DNA of 64,000 nucleotides from Devosia lucknowensis. GTDB lineage: Bacteria; Pseudomonadota; Alphaproteobacteria; Rhizobiales; Devosiaceae. The stretch is from the NCBI RefSeq assembly GCF_900177655.1, contig NZ_FXWK01000001.1, forward strand, positions 1,426,001 to 1,490,000, written 5' to 3'. A model generated the notes under the pieces. That model was not told the origin of the DNA. It ran no database searches and saw only the letters and a list, made by a program, of their open reading frames with translations. Each line of letters begins with the position of its first letter. Position 1 is the stretch's first letter. Shown here piece by piece: positions 35,747 to 45,048 of the stretch. The translations under genes and the position numbers were made by a program.

Positions 35747-36349
35747 ATGAAGCACGCAGTGGTCTCGGGACTTGCGGTAATGGCCCTGGTCTTTTCCCCT
35801 GCCCTGGCTTCCGCCCAGAGCGTCAGCGTCGCGCGCTCGGTCCTGCCAACGACACCGTATACACTGATATTCCCTGAACCCATGGTGGCTGCCAGCCAGA
35901 GCATCGACCCTGTCTCGGTGACCATCAACCATCCCGGCGCGCCGCTGCAGTGCGACATGACCATCGTACCGGTCGACGATACGGAATGGACCGCTGAGGG
36001 TGCCCTCAACTCCGTCGATGACGCCGAAGTCGCGGCCGCGTGGTCCGACATCATGCCCGGCTTTGCGCTCGGTGCCAAAACGACTGCCGAATACCAGGAT
36101 GCCACTGCCCTGCTCTACGAGGGCAGCAGCCCCGAATCGAACATGGGCGTTCCGCTGACCGTGGTGCACACGGAAACCGTGGTGAGCGGCCGCGGCTACA
36201 CGCTGGATTGCTATTACGCCACGGCCGAAGCCGCCAATGCGCGCCCTCTCGTCGATTTCATCATCGCCAACTTCGCGACCCGTTCCGACGCCGATTGCTG
36301 CATCGGCGCCGAAGTCGCACCGGTCGAAGAGACCCCGCCAGCGCAATAG
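35747..36349 (+). CDS. Exported protein of unknown function (200 aa)
   Basis: A 200-residue protein with a clear signal peptide (about 1-23, cleavage near LASAQS). The mature part is about 175 residues, slightly acidic, with Cys pairs near residues 69 and 155 and a CC dipeptide near 184. Good SD (TGGAG) about 9 bases before the ATG. No family recognised; it may be periplasmic. It lies between purL and the bolA-like gene. Confidence 0.75.
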   Translation: MKHAVVSGLAVMALVFSPALASAQSVSVARSVLPTTPYTLIFPEPMVAASQSIDPVSVTINHPGAPLQCDMTIVPVDDTEWTAEGALNSVDDAEVAAAWSDIMPGFALGAKTTAEYQDATALLYEGSSPESNMGVPLTVVHTETVVSGRGYTLDCYYATAEAANARPLVDFIIANFATRSDADCCIGAEVAPVEETPPAQ

Positions 36350-36440
36350 GGCCGGTTGAAGACGCCCCTTCCGCATGCCATATCAATGACATCGTCCTTC
36401 GACGCGAAGGGCTTCGATTGAGACAAGCGGGAGACAGCAC

Positions 36441-36674
36441 ATGGCCATGGACGCAAGCGAAATCGAGCGCCGCATCAAGGCTGCGCTGCCCGATGCGGAA
36501 ATCGAGATCAGGGATCTCGCCGGCGACGGCGACCACTGGGCTGCGGCCGTGAAGTCGGAGCAGTTCCGCGGCAAGACCCGCGTGCAGCAGCACAAGCTGG
36601 TCTATGACAGCCTTCAGGGCGACATGGGCGGTGCGTTGCACGCCCTGGCGCTGCAGACCAGCGTCCCGGACTGA
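36441..36674 (+). CDS. BolA family protein
   Basis: A 77-residue protein with the BolA class II KH-like fold: SEIERRIKAALPDAEIEIRDLAGDGDHW and the RVQQHKLVYDSLQGDMGGALHALALQT segment with the conserved His. BolA2-type proteins pair with monothiol glutaredoxins to hold or transfer [2Fe-2S] clusters; the grxD gene lies 1.6 kb downstream in the same direction, which fits. Usually the two genes are adjacent; here three genes intervene. Confidence 0.95.
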   Translation: MAMDASEIERRIKAALPDAEIEIRDLAGDGDHWAAAVKSEQFRGKTRVQQHKLVYDSLQGDMGGALHALALQTSVPD

Positions 36675-36678
36675 GCGC

Positions 36679-37002
36679 GTGCCTGGCCTGCGCGATTCTC
36701 TCGATCTGATCCGCATGGTCCGGCCGGAGGCCGGCACAGCCGCAATCGAGCATGAAATCCAGGCAGAGCGCGCCAGTTCGCTGAGCACGGCGGAACGCCG
36801 GGTGGTCAAGGCGCTGGCGGAGCTCAAAGCCGGAGCCGACCACGCCCGGTGGCTGGCCGAATCCCAGCAGGCCGTCTGGGCGTATTTCGTGCAACGCGAA
36901 CTCATCGGCTTCCGGCGCCACACCGATGTCATCTCCGATCTCGGCATCCCGGCCGAGGTTCTCAACGGCCTCGGAGCCTCGCCGGCCAGAACAAAACCGT
37001 GA
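36679..37002 (+). CDS. DUF6665-like small protein
   Basis: A 107-residue helical protein. The C-terminal AVWAYFVQRELIGFRRHTDVISDLGIPAEVLNGLG matches my memory of the DUF6665 pattern (WxFxxQRExxG...YxIPxEVLxRMG). Function unknown. The GTG start at 36679 lies 4 bases after the bolA stop, and its stop overlaps the next GTG (GTGA), so the three genes form one transcript. Family assignment is moderate. Confidence 0.65.
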   Translation: MPGLRDSLDLIRMVRPEAGTAAIEHEIQAERASSLSTAERRVVKALAELKAGADHARWLAESQQAVWAYFVQRELIGFRRHTDVISDLGIPAEVLNGLGASPARTKP

Positions 37003-37625
37003 CCCGCGCCGTCATCTTCGATGTCGATGGCGTTCTGGTGCACGGCTATCACGCGCGGCCACACCTGCGTGACCAGTTTGACCAGCACATGCGCGACTTC
37101 GGCATGGACCCGGAACGGTTTCAGGCCGAGTTCATCGTCGACATCTTCCTCAAGAAAGTGCTCATCGGGCAGACGGCGATGATCGAAGCTCTCGACCGTC
37201 GACTGCCGGGCCTCGGCTATCGCGGCTCGCCCATGACGTTCGCCCATTTCTGGCTCGGACACGAAGGACATCTCAACCACGAACTGGTCGACGCCATCCG
37301 CGCGCTGAGGACGCATCCGGATGTGCGGCTGTTCCTGGCCACCAACCAGGATCACATGCGGGCCCAGTGGCTCTGGCAGAGCGTGGGCCTGGGCGACATT
37401 TTCGAGGACATGTTCTATTCGGCGCGCATCGGCATGACCAAGGCGCACAAGGGCTTCTTTGCCTTCGCCGACGATCACATCGGAAAATTCGACGAACCGC
37501 CGCTCTTTTTTGACGACACCCCCAAGGTCATCGAGGTGGCACGGTCGGCAGGATGGGACGCCGTTCTGTTCGAGGACAATGCCGACGTGCTCGACCATCC
37601 CTGGATCGCGAACCGCCGCACCTGA
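36999..37625 (+). CDS. HAD family hydrolase
   Basis: A 208-residue HAD-superfamily phosphatase. Motif I is VIFDVDGVLV (two Asp), motif II LFLATNQ (Thr/Asn), and motifs III-IV are represented by KAHKGFF and LFFDDTPKVIEVARSAGWDAVLFED. A helical cap of about 80 residues lies between motifs I and II. Substrate unknown. GTG start overlaps the preceding stop, giving translational coupling. Confidence 0.9.
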   Translation: MTRAVIFDVDGVLVHGYHARPHLRDQFDQHMRDFGMDPERFQAEFIVDIFLKKVLIGQTAMIEALDRRLPGLGYRGSPMTFAHFWLGHEGHLNHELVDAIRALRTHPDVRLFLATNQDHMRAQWLWQSVGLGDIFEDMFYSARIGMTKAHKGFFAFADDHIGKFDEPPLFFDDTPKVIEVARSAGWDAVLFEDNADVLDHPWIANRRT

Positions 37626-37654
37626 AGTTCCCCCCAATTAAAAAGGCCCGCATC

Positions 37655-38203
37655 GTGCGCCATCACGTGCTTCCACTTCTGTTCCTGTGCGCCTGCGCAG
37701 CCCCGGTGCCGGTTCTGGCGTCAGAGGCCCAGTGTTTCCAGAGCAAGAACCACCTCGTCGTCTTCCATGATCGCATCGACGAAGTGGGCAGCGACTTCAT
37801 CGTCCGGCCCCCGGCGAGGGGCAAGATTGCCTGCGTTTTCGACCCCACGCCCGATGACAGACGCATCGGTGCGCCCGGCGATCCGCTGCACTTCCTGACG
37901 CTTTTGGGTGATTACCTGATCCTGACGCGCAGCACAGGACCGGATGGCGACCTGGTGATCTACGACCTGTCCGGCGCCAGCGACGAGCCCGTGATCGACG
38001 TCCCGGCGGACGATGATGTCGTCGTGACCGAGGAACTCACCTACTGGGAGCGCACCTCGGACGCCACGAGCGAGAACTGCCCCCAGTACGAAGCCTACAC
38101 GAGCGACGGCTTGGGTTCCGTCATCGCCGAAGAACGGGTATTCGATCCGGCGACCGGCGACGTCACCGAGACAGGCAACGCCCGCTGCAGCGCCACGCAA
38201 TAG
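37655..38203 (+). CDS. Exported protein of unknown function (182 aa)
   Basis: About 182 residues; hydrophobic signal sequence (LPLLFLCACAAPVPVLA) followed by a mature domain of about 160 residues with Cys near 26, 55 and 140. GTG at 37655 is the most likely start; no ATG is available near it, and the C-A-A context allows a lipoprotein (LCAC) as an alternative to simple secretion. No family recognised. Confidence 0.6.
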   Translation: MRHHVLPLLFLCACAAPVPVLASEAQCFQSKNHLVVFHDRIDEVGSDFIVRPPARGKIACVFDPTPDDRRIGAPGDPLHFLTLLGDYLILTRSTGPDGDLVIYDLSGASDEPVIDVPADDDVVVTEELTYWERTSDATSENCPQYEAYTSDGLGSVIAEERVFDPATGDVTETGNARCSATQ

Positions 38204-38301
38204 GTGATCGGGACGCCATCTCGACACCGCCCTTTTCCTGTCCTATCTAAAGGCGAATTCAAGCCGGCCCTTGAAACCGGACTTTTTGAAAGGCTCCTCC
38301 C

Positions 38302-38637
38302 ATGACCGATATCAATGCCTTCATCGACGACAAGGTGAAGAACAACGACGTGTTCCTCTTCATGAAGGGCTCGCCGGACTTTCCGCAGTGCGGCTTTTCC
38401 GGTCAGGTCGTGCAGATCCTGAACTATCTGGGCGTCGACTATTCCAGCGCCAATGTTCTCGAAAGCGAAGAACTGCGCGACGGCATCAAGGCCTACACCA
38501 ACTGGCCGACAATCCCCCAGCTCTACGTGAAGGGCGAGTTCATCGGCGGCGCCGACATCGTGCGCGAGATGTTCCAGTCCGGCGAACTGCAGACGCACTT
38601 CCAGCAGGCTGGCGTCGAGGTCAAGCAGAGCGCCTGA
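38302..38637 (+). CDS. grxD: Monothiol glutaredoxin, Grx4 family
   Basis: A 111-residue monothiol glutaredoxin with active site CGFS (Cys30), GSPDFPQ before it, [19 protein letters not shown] and the glutathione-binding TIPQ/GG residues. It binds a [2Fe-2S] cluster shared with glutathione and with BolA proteins and serves iron-sulphur delivery. It ends the pur-bolA-grxD block and is followed by a strong terminator. Confidence 0.97.
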   Translation: MTDINAFIDDKVKNNDVFLFMKGSPDFPQCGFSGQVVQILNYLGVDYSSANVLESEELRDGIKAYTNWPTIPQLYVKGEFIGGADIVREMFQSGELQTHFQQAGVEVKQSA

Positions 38638-38659
38638 CCCACAACGCAGACTCAATCTA

Positions 38660-38700
38660 ACAAGGCCCAGCCCTAACCGGCTGGGCCTTCTGCGTTTTTG
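38660..38700 (+). terminator. Rho-independent terminator after grxD
   Basis: AAGGCCCAGCC-CTAACC-GGCTGGGCCTT stem-loop (38662-38689) followed by CTGCGTTTTTG. Confidence 0.85.
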
Positions 38701-38825
38701 GCCACTTCCAGGAATGCATGGAGAATTGATCCATCACCAGATCTGATCGGCATCATCAGCTATTATCGCTTTGCGTGATCAGACCTGAGGCGTAGATTGA
38801 TGCAGTCAATTGCCGAGACTCTCCC

Positions 38826-40043
38826 ATGACCGTGTCCGCCGTTCGCCCCGCAGTGCCGCTGCCGATCATCATCGTTGCCGGCTGCATCATTGCCGCCATC
38901 GGATTTGGCACAAGAGGGTCGTTCGGGCTGTTCACCTTGCCCGTCACCGCCGATCTCGGACTGAGCCGCGAACAGTGGGGCATGGCCATGGCCGTGCAGA
39001 ACCTGGTCTGGGGCATTGCCCAGCCATTCGCCGGCGGCATGGCCGACAAGTATGGCTCGGCGCGGGTGCTCGCCGTTGGCGGCATCATCTACGCGCTCGG
39101 TGTCCTGGGCATGGCCTTTTCCACCGATGCCCTGAGCATGACGCTGACGGCTGGCGTCGTCACCGGGGTCGGCATCGCCATTGCATCCTTCGGCGTGGTG
39201 ATGGCAGCGTTCGGCCGGGTCGTTCCCGCCGAAAAGCGCAGCTTCGTCTTCGGCATCGCGACGGCGGCCTCGTCCGCCGGGCAGTTCATTTTTGCGCCGC
39301 TGGGGCAAGGCTTCATCGATGCCTTCGGCTGGCAGATGGCCCTTGTCTACATCGCCGTTCTGCTGCTCCTGATCATCCCGCTGTCCAGCGCCCTGCGCGG
39401 CCGCACCGAATCCGTGCCCGGCCAGGCCGACCTGCCCTTCATGCAGGCCCTTTCCCGGGCCTGGGGCTATGGCTCCTATAGGCTGCTGGTCATCGGCTTC
39501 TTCGTCTGCGGCTTTCACCTGGCCTTCATCAACGTCCACATGCCCGCCTACCTCGTGCAATGCGGCCTGTCGCCGGAAGTCGGCAGCTGGACCATCGCCG
39601 TCATCGGCCTGTTCAACATTGCCGGATCGCTGCTGTCCGGCTGGCTTGGGAGCCGCCTCCCCAAGCAGATGCTGCTGGCCACCATCTACTTCCTGCGCGC
39701 CGTTGCCATCGCTGCCTTCCTGCTTCTGCCCGTCAGCGAAATCACGGCCTATGCCTTCGCCGCTGCCATGGGCCTGCTCTGGCTCTCGACCGTGCCGCTG
39801 ACGGCAGGCCTCGTCACCCTGTTCTTCGGGCCGCGCTACATGGGCATGCTCTACGGCATCGCCTTCCTCAGCCACCAGATCGGCTCCTTCGTGGGCGTAT
39901 GGCTGGGCGGTTATGTCTATGACCAGACCGGCGCCTATGACCTCGTCTGGTATCTGGGCATCCTGCTGGGCCTCGCCTCGGCGGCCATCCATATTCCGAT
40001 CAACGAGCGTACCGACGGCAATTTCGCCCTGAAGCGCGCCTGA
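38826..40043 (+). CDS. MFS transporter
   Basis: A 405-residue, 12-TM major facilitator. Motif A-like GGMADKYGSARVLAVGG follows TM2, and the second half carries GWLGSRLPKQ. The overall style (GFGTRGSFGLFTLPVTADLGLSREQW) resembles the OFA/monocarboxylate-type MFS proteins that take up small organic acids. Substrate unknown. The 125 bases upstream hold no gene. An imperfect CCTTC-ATCGGC hairpin without a T-run lies just after the stop (40044-40071). Confidence 0.9.
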   Translation: MTVSAVRPAVPLPIIIVAGCIIAAIGFGTRGSFGLFTLPVTADLGLSREQWGMAMAVQNLVWGIAQPFAGGMADKYGSARVLAVGGIIYALGVLGMAFSTDALSMTLTAGVVTGVGIAIASFGVVMAAFGRVVPAEKRSFVFGIATAASSAGQFIFAPLGQGFIDAFGWQMALVYIAVLLLLIIPLSSALRGRTESVPGQADLPFMQALSRAWGYGSYRLLVIGFFVCGFHLAFINVHMPAYLVQCGLSPEVGSWTIAVIGLFNIAGSLLSGWLGSRLPKQMLLATIYFLRAVAIAAFLLLPVSEITAYAFAAAMGLLWLSTVPLTAGLVTLFFGPRYMGMLYGIAFLSHQIGSFVGVWLGGYVYDQTGAYDLVWYLGILLGLASAAIHIPINERTDGNFALKRA

Positions 40044-40150
40044 CCTTCCATCGGCTTTTGCCGATTGAAGGGTTGCCAAACATATTCAACCGGTTCATGG
40101 TCCGGCCATTCTTTCGGCCGGGCTCCTTCCGGCTTTGACGAGTTTCAATC

Positions 40151-41407
40151 ATGTCCGATCATTTCACGCGGGTGCTTTCGCGGCCCGAATTCATTGCCCT
40201 TCTTGCTGCCCTGATGGCGCTGAATGCGCTGGCCATCGACGTCATGCTGCCGGCCCTGCCCTATATGGGCGAAGCCCTGGGCATCGCCAACGAGAACGAA
40301 CGCCAGTTCGTCGTCACCTCCTACATGCTGGGCATGGGTATTGCCGTTCTGGCTTTCGGCCCGCTGACCGACCGCTTTGGCCGTCGCGCGCCGCTGCTCG
40401 TCGGCGTCGGCATCTATATCGTCGCCGCCATTGCTGCCGCCTTTGCGCCCAGCTTCGCCATGCTGCTCGTGCTGCGCTTCATCCAGGGCATGGGCGCCGC
40501 CAGCGTCCGCGTGATCGCCACGGCTGTGGTGCGTGATCGGTATTCCGGTCGCGAGATGGCCGAAGTCATGTCGCTGACCTTCATGGTCTTCATGGCCATC
40601 CCGATCGTGGCGCCGGGCATAGGCCAGGTACTGCTGCTGACCGGACCGTGGCAGGCGATCTTCATCTTCATGGGGCTGCTGGCGCTCGCCTTCTGGCTCT
40701 GGACCTACCTGCGCCTGCCCGAAACACTGCCGGTCGACCAGCGCCGGCCGCTGAGCCTGCGCAGCGTCATCGACGGCTTCCGCATCGTTTTCACCAATCG
40801 CGTCGCCATATCCTACGGCCTCGCCGGCATGTTCCTGTTCGGAGCATTGTTCGGCTTCATTACCTCGGCCCAGCAGATCTATGTCGATATCTATGGCCTT
40901 GGCGTCTATTTCCCCGTCGCCTTCGCCGCCATGGCGGGATTGATGGCCGTGTCGTCCTTCACCAACTCCAAGGTGGTCCGCCGTTTCGGCATGCGTCGCC
41001 TGTCGCATGGCGCCATGCTGGCCTTCACGGCCGGCTCGGCGATCTGGCTCGTCTTCGCCCTCACCGGCTTCCTGCCGCTATGGCTGTTCTTCAGCCTCCT
41101 GGCCGTCATCATGTTCAGCTTCGGCTGGTCCTCATCGAACATGAACTCGCTCTCGATGGAGCCGCTGGGTAATGTCGCAGGCACCGCAGCCTCGGTCTTC
41201 GGCTTCATCCAGACCGTTGGCGGAGCGCTCATCGGCTCCTATGTCGGGCAGCATTTCGACGGCACCACGGTGCCGACGGCGACGGGCTATTTCCTGATGG
41301 GTGTGGCCTCCATAGTCTGCATCCTCGTTGCCGAAAAAGGCAGGCTGTTCGGCGTTGGCGAGCAATACGCTCACGGCCAGGCCGCGCCCGCCATGGACGC
41401 CCACTAA
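40151..41407 (+). CDS. Bcr/CflA family drug:proton antiporter
   Basis: A 418-residue, 12-TM MFS exporter of the DHA1 Bcr/CflA type. Hallmarks: [24 protein letters not shown] at TM1 and [16 protein letters not shown] (motif A) after TM2, with [23 protein letters not shown] (motif C-like) at TM4. The family exports antibiotics such as bicyclomycin or sulfonamides, and sometimes amino acids. Its last 4 bases overlap the convergent clpP gene. Confidence 0.93.
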   Translation: MSDHFTRVLSRPEFIALLAALMALNALAIDVMLPALPYMGEALGIANENERQFVVTSYMLGMGIAVLAFGPLTDRFGRRAPLLVGVGIYIVAAIAAAFAPSFAMLLVLRFIQGMGAASVRVIATAVVRDRYSGREMAEVMSLTFMVFMAIPIVAPGIGQVLLLTGPWQAIFIFMGLLALAFWLWTYLRLPETLPVDQRRPLSLRSVIDGFRIVFTNRVAISYGLAGMFLFGALFGFITSAQQIYVDIYGLGVYFPVAFAAMAGLMAVSSFTNSKVVRRFGMRRLSHGAMLAFTAGSAIWLVFALTGFLPLWLFFSLLAVIMFSFGWSSSNMNSLSMEPLGNVAGTAASVFGFIQTVGGALIGSYVGQHFDGTTVPTATGYFLMGVASIVCILVAEKGRLFGVGEQYAHGQAAPAMDAH

Positions 41408-42030
41408 TTCCCTTCCGGTCCCGGCACCTGCAGCTGGGACCGGTCCGCATAGATGTGGTCGACGAGGCCCCAGGCCAACGCGTCGTCCGGCGCCATGTAG
41501 CGGTCGCGCTCCAGCGCCGCCTCGACTTCCTCGTAGCTCCGGCCGCAATGGCGCGAGTAGATTTCATTGGTCAGGCGCTTGAGACGCCGGCTCTCTTCGG
41601 CGTGGATGAGAATATCCGTCACCTTGCCCTGGTAGCCGCCTGAGGGCTGATGCAGCATGATCGAAGTGTGCGGCAGCGACGCGCGCATCCCCGGCGCTCC
41701 GGCCGCAAGGATCAACGTCGCCGCCGATGCGGCCATGCCCATGCACAGCGTGCCGACCGGCGCCTTGATGAACTGCATCGTGTCATACATGGCGAGCGCC
41801 GCCGTCACCACGCCGCCCGGTGAATTGATGTAGAGATAGATGGGCTTGGCAGGATTTTCGGATTCAAGAAGCAAGAGCTGGGCATTGACCAGCGAGGCCA
41901 TGTTGTCCTCGATCTCGCCATTGAGAAAAATGATTCGCTCGCGCAAAAGCCGCGAATAGATATCGAAAGACCGTTCGCCTCGACTGGACGTTTCGATGAC
42001 CATAGGGACGAGTTGGCTCATGTCGCGCAT
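41404..42030 (-). CDS. clpP: ATP-dependent Clp protease proteolytic subunit
   Basis: A 208-residue serine protease subunit that forms the tetradecameric ClpP chamber with ClpA or ClpX. Catalytic Ser102 in GMAASAATL and His127 in IMLHQPSGG are present; the catalytic Asp should lie near [22 protein letters not shown] precedes the ATG at 42030. It is not next to clpX, so it may be the additional clpP paralogue that many Hyphomicrobiales carry; that cannot be decided here. Confidence 0.95.
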   Translation of the reverse strand: MRDMSQLVPMVIETSSRGERSFDIYSRLLRERIIFLNGEIEDNMASLVNAQLLLLESENPAKPIYLYINSPGGVVTAALAMYDTMQFIKAPVGTLCMGMAASAATLILAAGAPGMRASLPHTSIMLHQPSGGYQGKVTDILIHAEESRRLKRLTNEIYSRHCGRSYEEVEAALERDRYMAPDDALAWGLVDHIYADRSQLQVPGPEGN

Positions 42031-42067
42031 GGGCGACCTCCTGGATTTTCTGTGATGTGGGGCGAGA

Positions 42068-42391
42068 TCAGGCGGCGAGCAGCATGACCGGCTCGGCGGG
42101 CTCGTTGCGATTGGCCGGCGCCGGCATGACGAGCGGCGCATGCGTCAGCCGGAAACCGGTTCGTCCGCCGTCCTGCGGCGTCAGCTCGATCGTCACGACG
42201 CTTTCTTCGTGTCGATCGCGCCAGCGGTATGTCAGGGAGCCACCGTCCACCGCATCCAGCTCGACTGTGACGTCGTCGGGAGGTTGCAACCAGCGATCCC
42301 GGTATTCCGGGATGGTGAGCGCGCGCCAGACTTTCTCCGGCGGCGCGTCGAGCACCGTCTCGAACACCAGGTCGGTCTCGGCATCGCTCAT
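42068..42391 (-). CDS. SRPBCC/AHSA1 domain protein
   Basis: A 107-residue START-like fold protein ([29 protein letters not shown] ... [20 protein letters not shown]), the Activator of Hsp90 ATPase homologue type that binds hydrophobic ligands. It is shorter than usual (about 140), missing part of the C-terminal helix. Its ATG overlaps the stop of the ArsR regulator gene (ATGA), the common ArsR-SRPBCC pair in bacteria. Confidence 0.85.
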   Translation of the reverse strand: MSDAETDLVFETVLDAPPEKVWRALTIPEYRDRWLQPPDDVTVELDAVDGGSLTYRWRDRHEESVVTIELTPQDGGRTGFRLTHAPLVMPAPANRNEPAEPVMLLAA

Positions 42392-42702
42392 TGATCCATC
42401 TCCTTCAACAGATCCCGCAGGTTGTCGATGCGGCTGGGCCAGAAGGCACGGTAGCGGGCCAACCACGCATGCAAGGGTGCGAAACCGTCCGCATGAATGC
42501 GGTAGTGGGAGAAGCGCCCTTCACGGCGTTCCTGCACCAGCCCCGCCCCGCGCAGCACCGCGAGGTGTTGGCTCATGGCGGGTTGGGTAATGGCAAAGCC
42601 CTCGCGCAGGTCGGTCGCCGTCGCCTCCCCGGCCGACAGGCGCTCGAGGATGGCGCGACGGGTGGGATCGGCCAGGACTTTGAAGATTTCGGTCTCGCTC
42701 AT
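42388..42702 (-). CDS. ArsR family transcriptional regulator
   Basis: A 104-residue winged helix-turn-helix regulator: IFKVLADPTRRAILERLSAGEATATDLREGFAITQPAMSQHLAVLRGAGLVQERREGRFSHYRI. It lacks the CxC metal-binding motif of metal-sensing ArsR/SmtB proteins and resembles the group paired with SRPBCC genes, so its ligand may be organic. ATG at 42702 was chosen; a GTG three codons upstream is possible. It is transcribed into the SRPBCC gene. Confidence 0.92.
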   Translation of the reverse strand: MSETEIFKVLADPTRRAILERLSAGEATATDLREGFAITQPAMSQHLAVLRGAGLVQERREGRFSHYRIHADGFAPLHAWLARYRAFWPSRIDNLRDLLKEMDQ

Positions 42703-42744
42703 GCACAACACATAAGCACAGACTTATGAGTCGACGCAAGAGGC

Positions 42745-43035
42745 TCAGCGCGGCCTGGTTGCGGCGCCATCGAGCCAGAGCGTGTCGCTCTCGTCGCGAT
42801 GCACGCCGGTCGTGCCCACGTGCCTGGCGTCGATCTGCGGCCCCTTCTGGATCACGTGCACCATGGCCATGCCGTGGCCCCGCCCCAGGTCGAATTCGGC
42901 CTTGAGCCAGTCGAGAATCTGGCCGGCCTTCACCTTGGGATCGTCAAAACCCTTGGCTTTTGCGAGTGCCACGATTTCGCGTGGGGTCTTGCCGGTCTTT
43001 GTTTCCACGGCATCGAGATAGGCCTGAAACGACAT
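42745..43035 (-). CDS. DUF4287 domain protein
   Basis: A 96-residue protein beginning MSFQAYLDAVETKTGKTPREIVALAKAKGF, the DUF4287 pattern, then a helical ILDWLKAEFDLGRGHGMAMVHVI segment with a nucleic-acid-like GHGMAM. Function unknown. AGGAGC precedes the ATG at 43035. It stands alone on the minus strand between the ArsR gene and the IMPase-like gene. Confidence 0.85.
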   Translation of the reverse strand: MSFQAYLDAVETKTGKTPREIVALAKAKGFDDPKVKAGQILDWLKAEFDLGRGHGMAMVHVIQKGPQIDARHVGTTGVHRDESDTLWLDGAATRPR

Positions 43036-43112
43036 GCTGTGCTCCTGAGGATGTTCTGGAAACGCGACGCGCGGATGCACCCGATTTCGACAAATCCAGC
43101 GCGTTCGATACG

Positions 43113-43925
43113 TCAGACCGTGAACACTTCCCGCCGCAACTCGTCCCAGCTGTCCTTGTCGGAGGCCACGAGCAGGCCGCCTGACGTGTCAGTCGGGCGG
43201 TATTCGCTCCCATCGAGCTTGGCGACATGAGCGCCTGCTTCGCGCATGATCAGGGCGCCGCCGACATGGTCCCAGGGCATGAGCTTGCCATACATCATGA
43301 AGTGCACATTGCCACCGGCAGCATAGCGATATTCGTGGCCGGCACAGCGATAATTGGCAAACATCCGGACCTTGGCGAGGTTGGTCATGACCTCGCGGCG
43401 CTGCTCCATGGGCAGGAAGGAGGTTGAGGCAAGGCCGCCCATTTCTGACAGTGGAACGGCTTCGGCGAAAGCCTGGCGAACCATACGGCCATCCGGAAAA
43501 ACCTGGAACGCGCCGCAGCCCCGCTCCGCCATCACCACGTCATCGCCCAGTGGATCGTAAATCACGCCGGCAACCGTTTCGCCATTGTCCACCACGGCCG
43601 CCATGACCGCGAAAAGCGGCAGGCCACCGGCAAAATTGGCAGTGCCGTCAACGGGATCGACGAAAATCACGATTCGATCCTCGAGGCTGGTGTCGAGCAA
43701 TCTTGGATTGGCCGCGACTGCTTCCTCGCCGATCACCAGATAGTCCGGGCGATGCGCCCGGATGGCGGCGGTGATGGCCCGCTCGGCACCGACATCCGCT
43801 TCGGTCACCAGATCAAAGGCGCTCGACTTGGTCTTGATCGTCCCTTCGTCCAGCCGCCGGAAGCGCGGCATGATCTCCTCCTGGGCAGCCTGTTTCAGGA
43901 TGGCGGCGAGGCGATCGACATTCAT
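43113..43925 (-). CDS. Inositol monophosphatase family protein
   Basis: A 270-residue metal-dependent phosphatase: GEEAVAANP (Glu ligand region), DPVDGTANFAGGL (DPxDGTxN) and WDHVGGALIMREAGAHV (WDxxGG/A) are all present and correctly spaced. Family members hydrolyse inositol phosphate, histidinol phosphate, fructose bisphosphate or PAP; this protein cannot be placed more finely, though the WDHVGG variant is common in the rhizobial group. SuhB itself seems less likely. Confidence 0.92.
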   Translation of the reverse strand: MNVDRLAAILKQAAQEEIMPRFRRLDEGTIKTKSSAFDLVTEADVGAERAITAAIRAHRPDYLVIGEEAVAANPRLLDTSLEDRIVIFVDPVDGTANFAGGLPLFAVMAAVVDNGETVAGVIYDPLGDDVVMAERGCGAFQVFPDGRMVRQAFAEAVPLSEMGGLASTSFLPMEQRREVMTNLAKVRMFANYRCAGHEYRYAAGGNVHFMMYGKLMPWDHVGGALIMREAGAHVAKLDGSEYRPTDTSGGLLVASDKDSWDELRREVFTV

Positions 43926-44006
43926 TGTCTGTCCTTTCGGGAGGATGGCCGTTCGGCCACCGGGATTTCACCCTATCGTCAGCAGGCGTGTCCCGGTGGT
44001 CCGTCT

Positions 44007-44882
44007 CTACTCGTCCGTAACTGCCCGCCGGGCGCCGAGCGCGGCAAAATCGAAAAGGCGCGGATCAAGCATGTGGCTCGGATTGATGTTGCCCAGCGCG
44101 CGGATCATCACATCCTTGCGCCCCGGCATGGCCTTTTCCATGTCGTTCAACATGGCTTTGGTCACGTTGCGCTGCAGTCCATCCTGCGAACCACAGAGAT
44201 CGCAGGGGATGATCGGAAATGCCATGGCATCCGAGAAGCGCTGCAGGTCCTCCTCGGCGCAATAGATCAGCGGGCGCAGCACTTCGAGGTCACCCTCGTC
44301 ATTGACCAGCTTCGGCGGCATGGCCGCCAGCTTGCCGCCATGGAACAGGTTCATGAAGAAGGTTTCGAGGCTGTCGTCGCGATGGTGCCCGAGCACCAGG
44401 GCCGTGCAGCCCTCCTCTCGGGCGATGCGATAGAGATTGCCGCGCCGCAGGCGCGAGCACAGCGAGCAATAGGTCGCTCCGGCGGGCAGCTTGTCGGTCA
44501 CGATGGAATACGTGTCCTGGTATTCGATGCGATGCTCGATGCCGAGGCCGGTCAGGAATTCTGGCAGGATATGCTTGGGAAAGTTCGGCTGGCCCTGGTC
44601 GAGATTGCAGGCCAGCAGCTCCACCGGCAGCAATCCACGCCATTTCAGGTCCAGAAGCAGCGCCAGCAGACCATAGCTGTCCTTGCCGCCGGACAAGGCG
44701 ATCAGCCACTTGTCGCCGGGCCGAACCATGCCGAACTTGTCGAGAGCCTCGCGTGCATTGCGGATCAGTCGCTTGCGGAGCTTGTTGAATTCAACCGAGC
44801 GCGGGGCATGGGCGAAGATCGGATGAACACCGCTCTCGGCATCGTCTTCCGAAATGGCGGGGGCGTCCATCGCCGCACTCAT
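44007..44882 (-). CDS. ttcA: tRNA 2-thiocytidine(32) synthetase TtcA
   Basis: A 291-residue ATP pyrophosphatase that thiolates C32 of certain tRNAs, using a [4Fe-4S] cluster. The PP-loop SGGKDS is at 64-69 and the cluster/catalytic cysteines are in CSLC (138, 141) and CDLC (225, 228). The start at 44882 is chosen over the longer frame because of GAGAG upstream and family length. Confidence 0.95.
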   Translation of the reverse strand: MSAAMDAPAISEDDAESGVHPIFAHAPRSVEFNKLRKRLIRNAREALDKFGMVRPGDKWLIALSGGKDSYGLLALLLDLKWRGLLPVELLACNLDQGQPNFPKHILPEFLTGLGIEHRIEYQDTYSIVTDKLPAGATYCSLCSRLRRGNLYRIAREEGCTALVLGHHRDDSLETFFMNLFHGGKLAAMPPKLVNDEGDLEVLRPLIYCAEEDLQRFSDAMAFPIIPCDLCGSQDGLQRNVTKAMLNDMEKAMPGRKDVMIRALGNINPSHMLDPRLFDFAALGARRAVTDE

Positions 44883-45048
44883 GGGCAAACTCTCTTCTGT
44901 TCGATCGCTTGCTGATAGCGTCCCCAGCCCGCCTTGGGAAGTCAAACCACCCCGTCGTCACCTTACCAAAGATTAACTTCTCGCACTTGATTTAATCACG
45001 ATTCAGGCGTCTGGATCGGGTGTCAAACGCACCCTCTGGAGTCTCAAG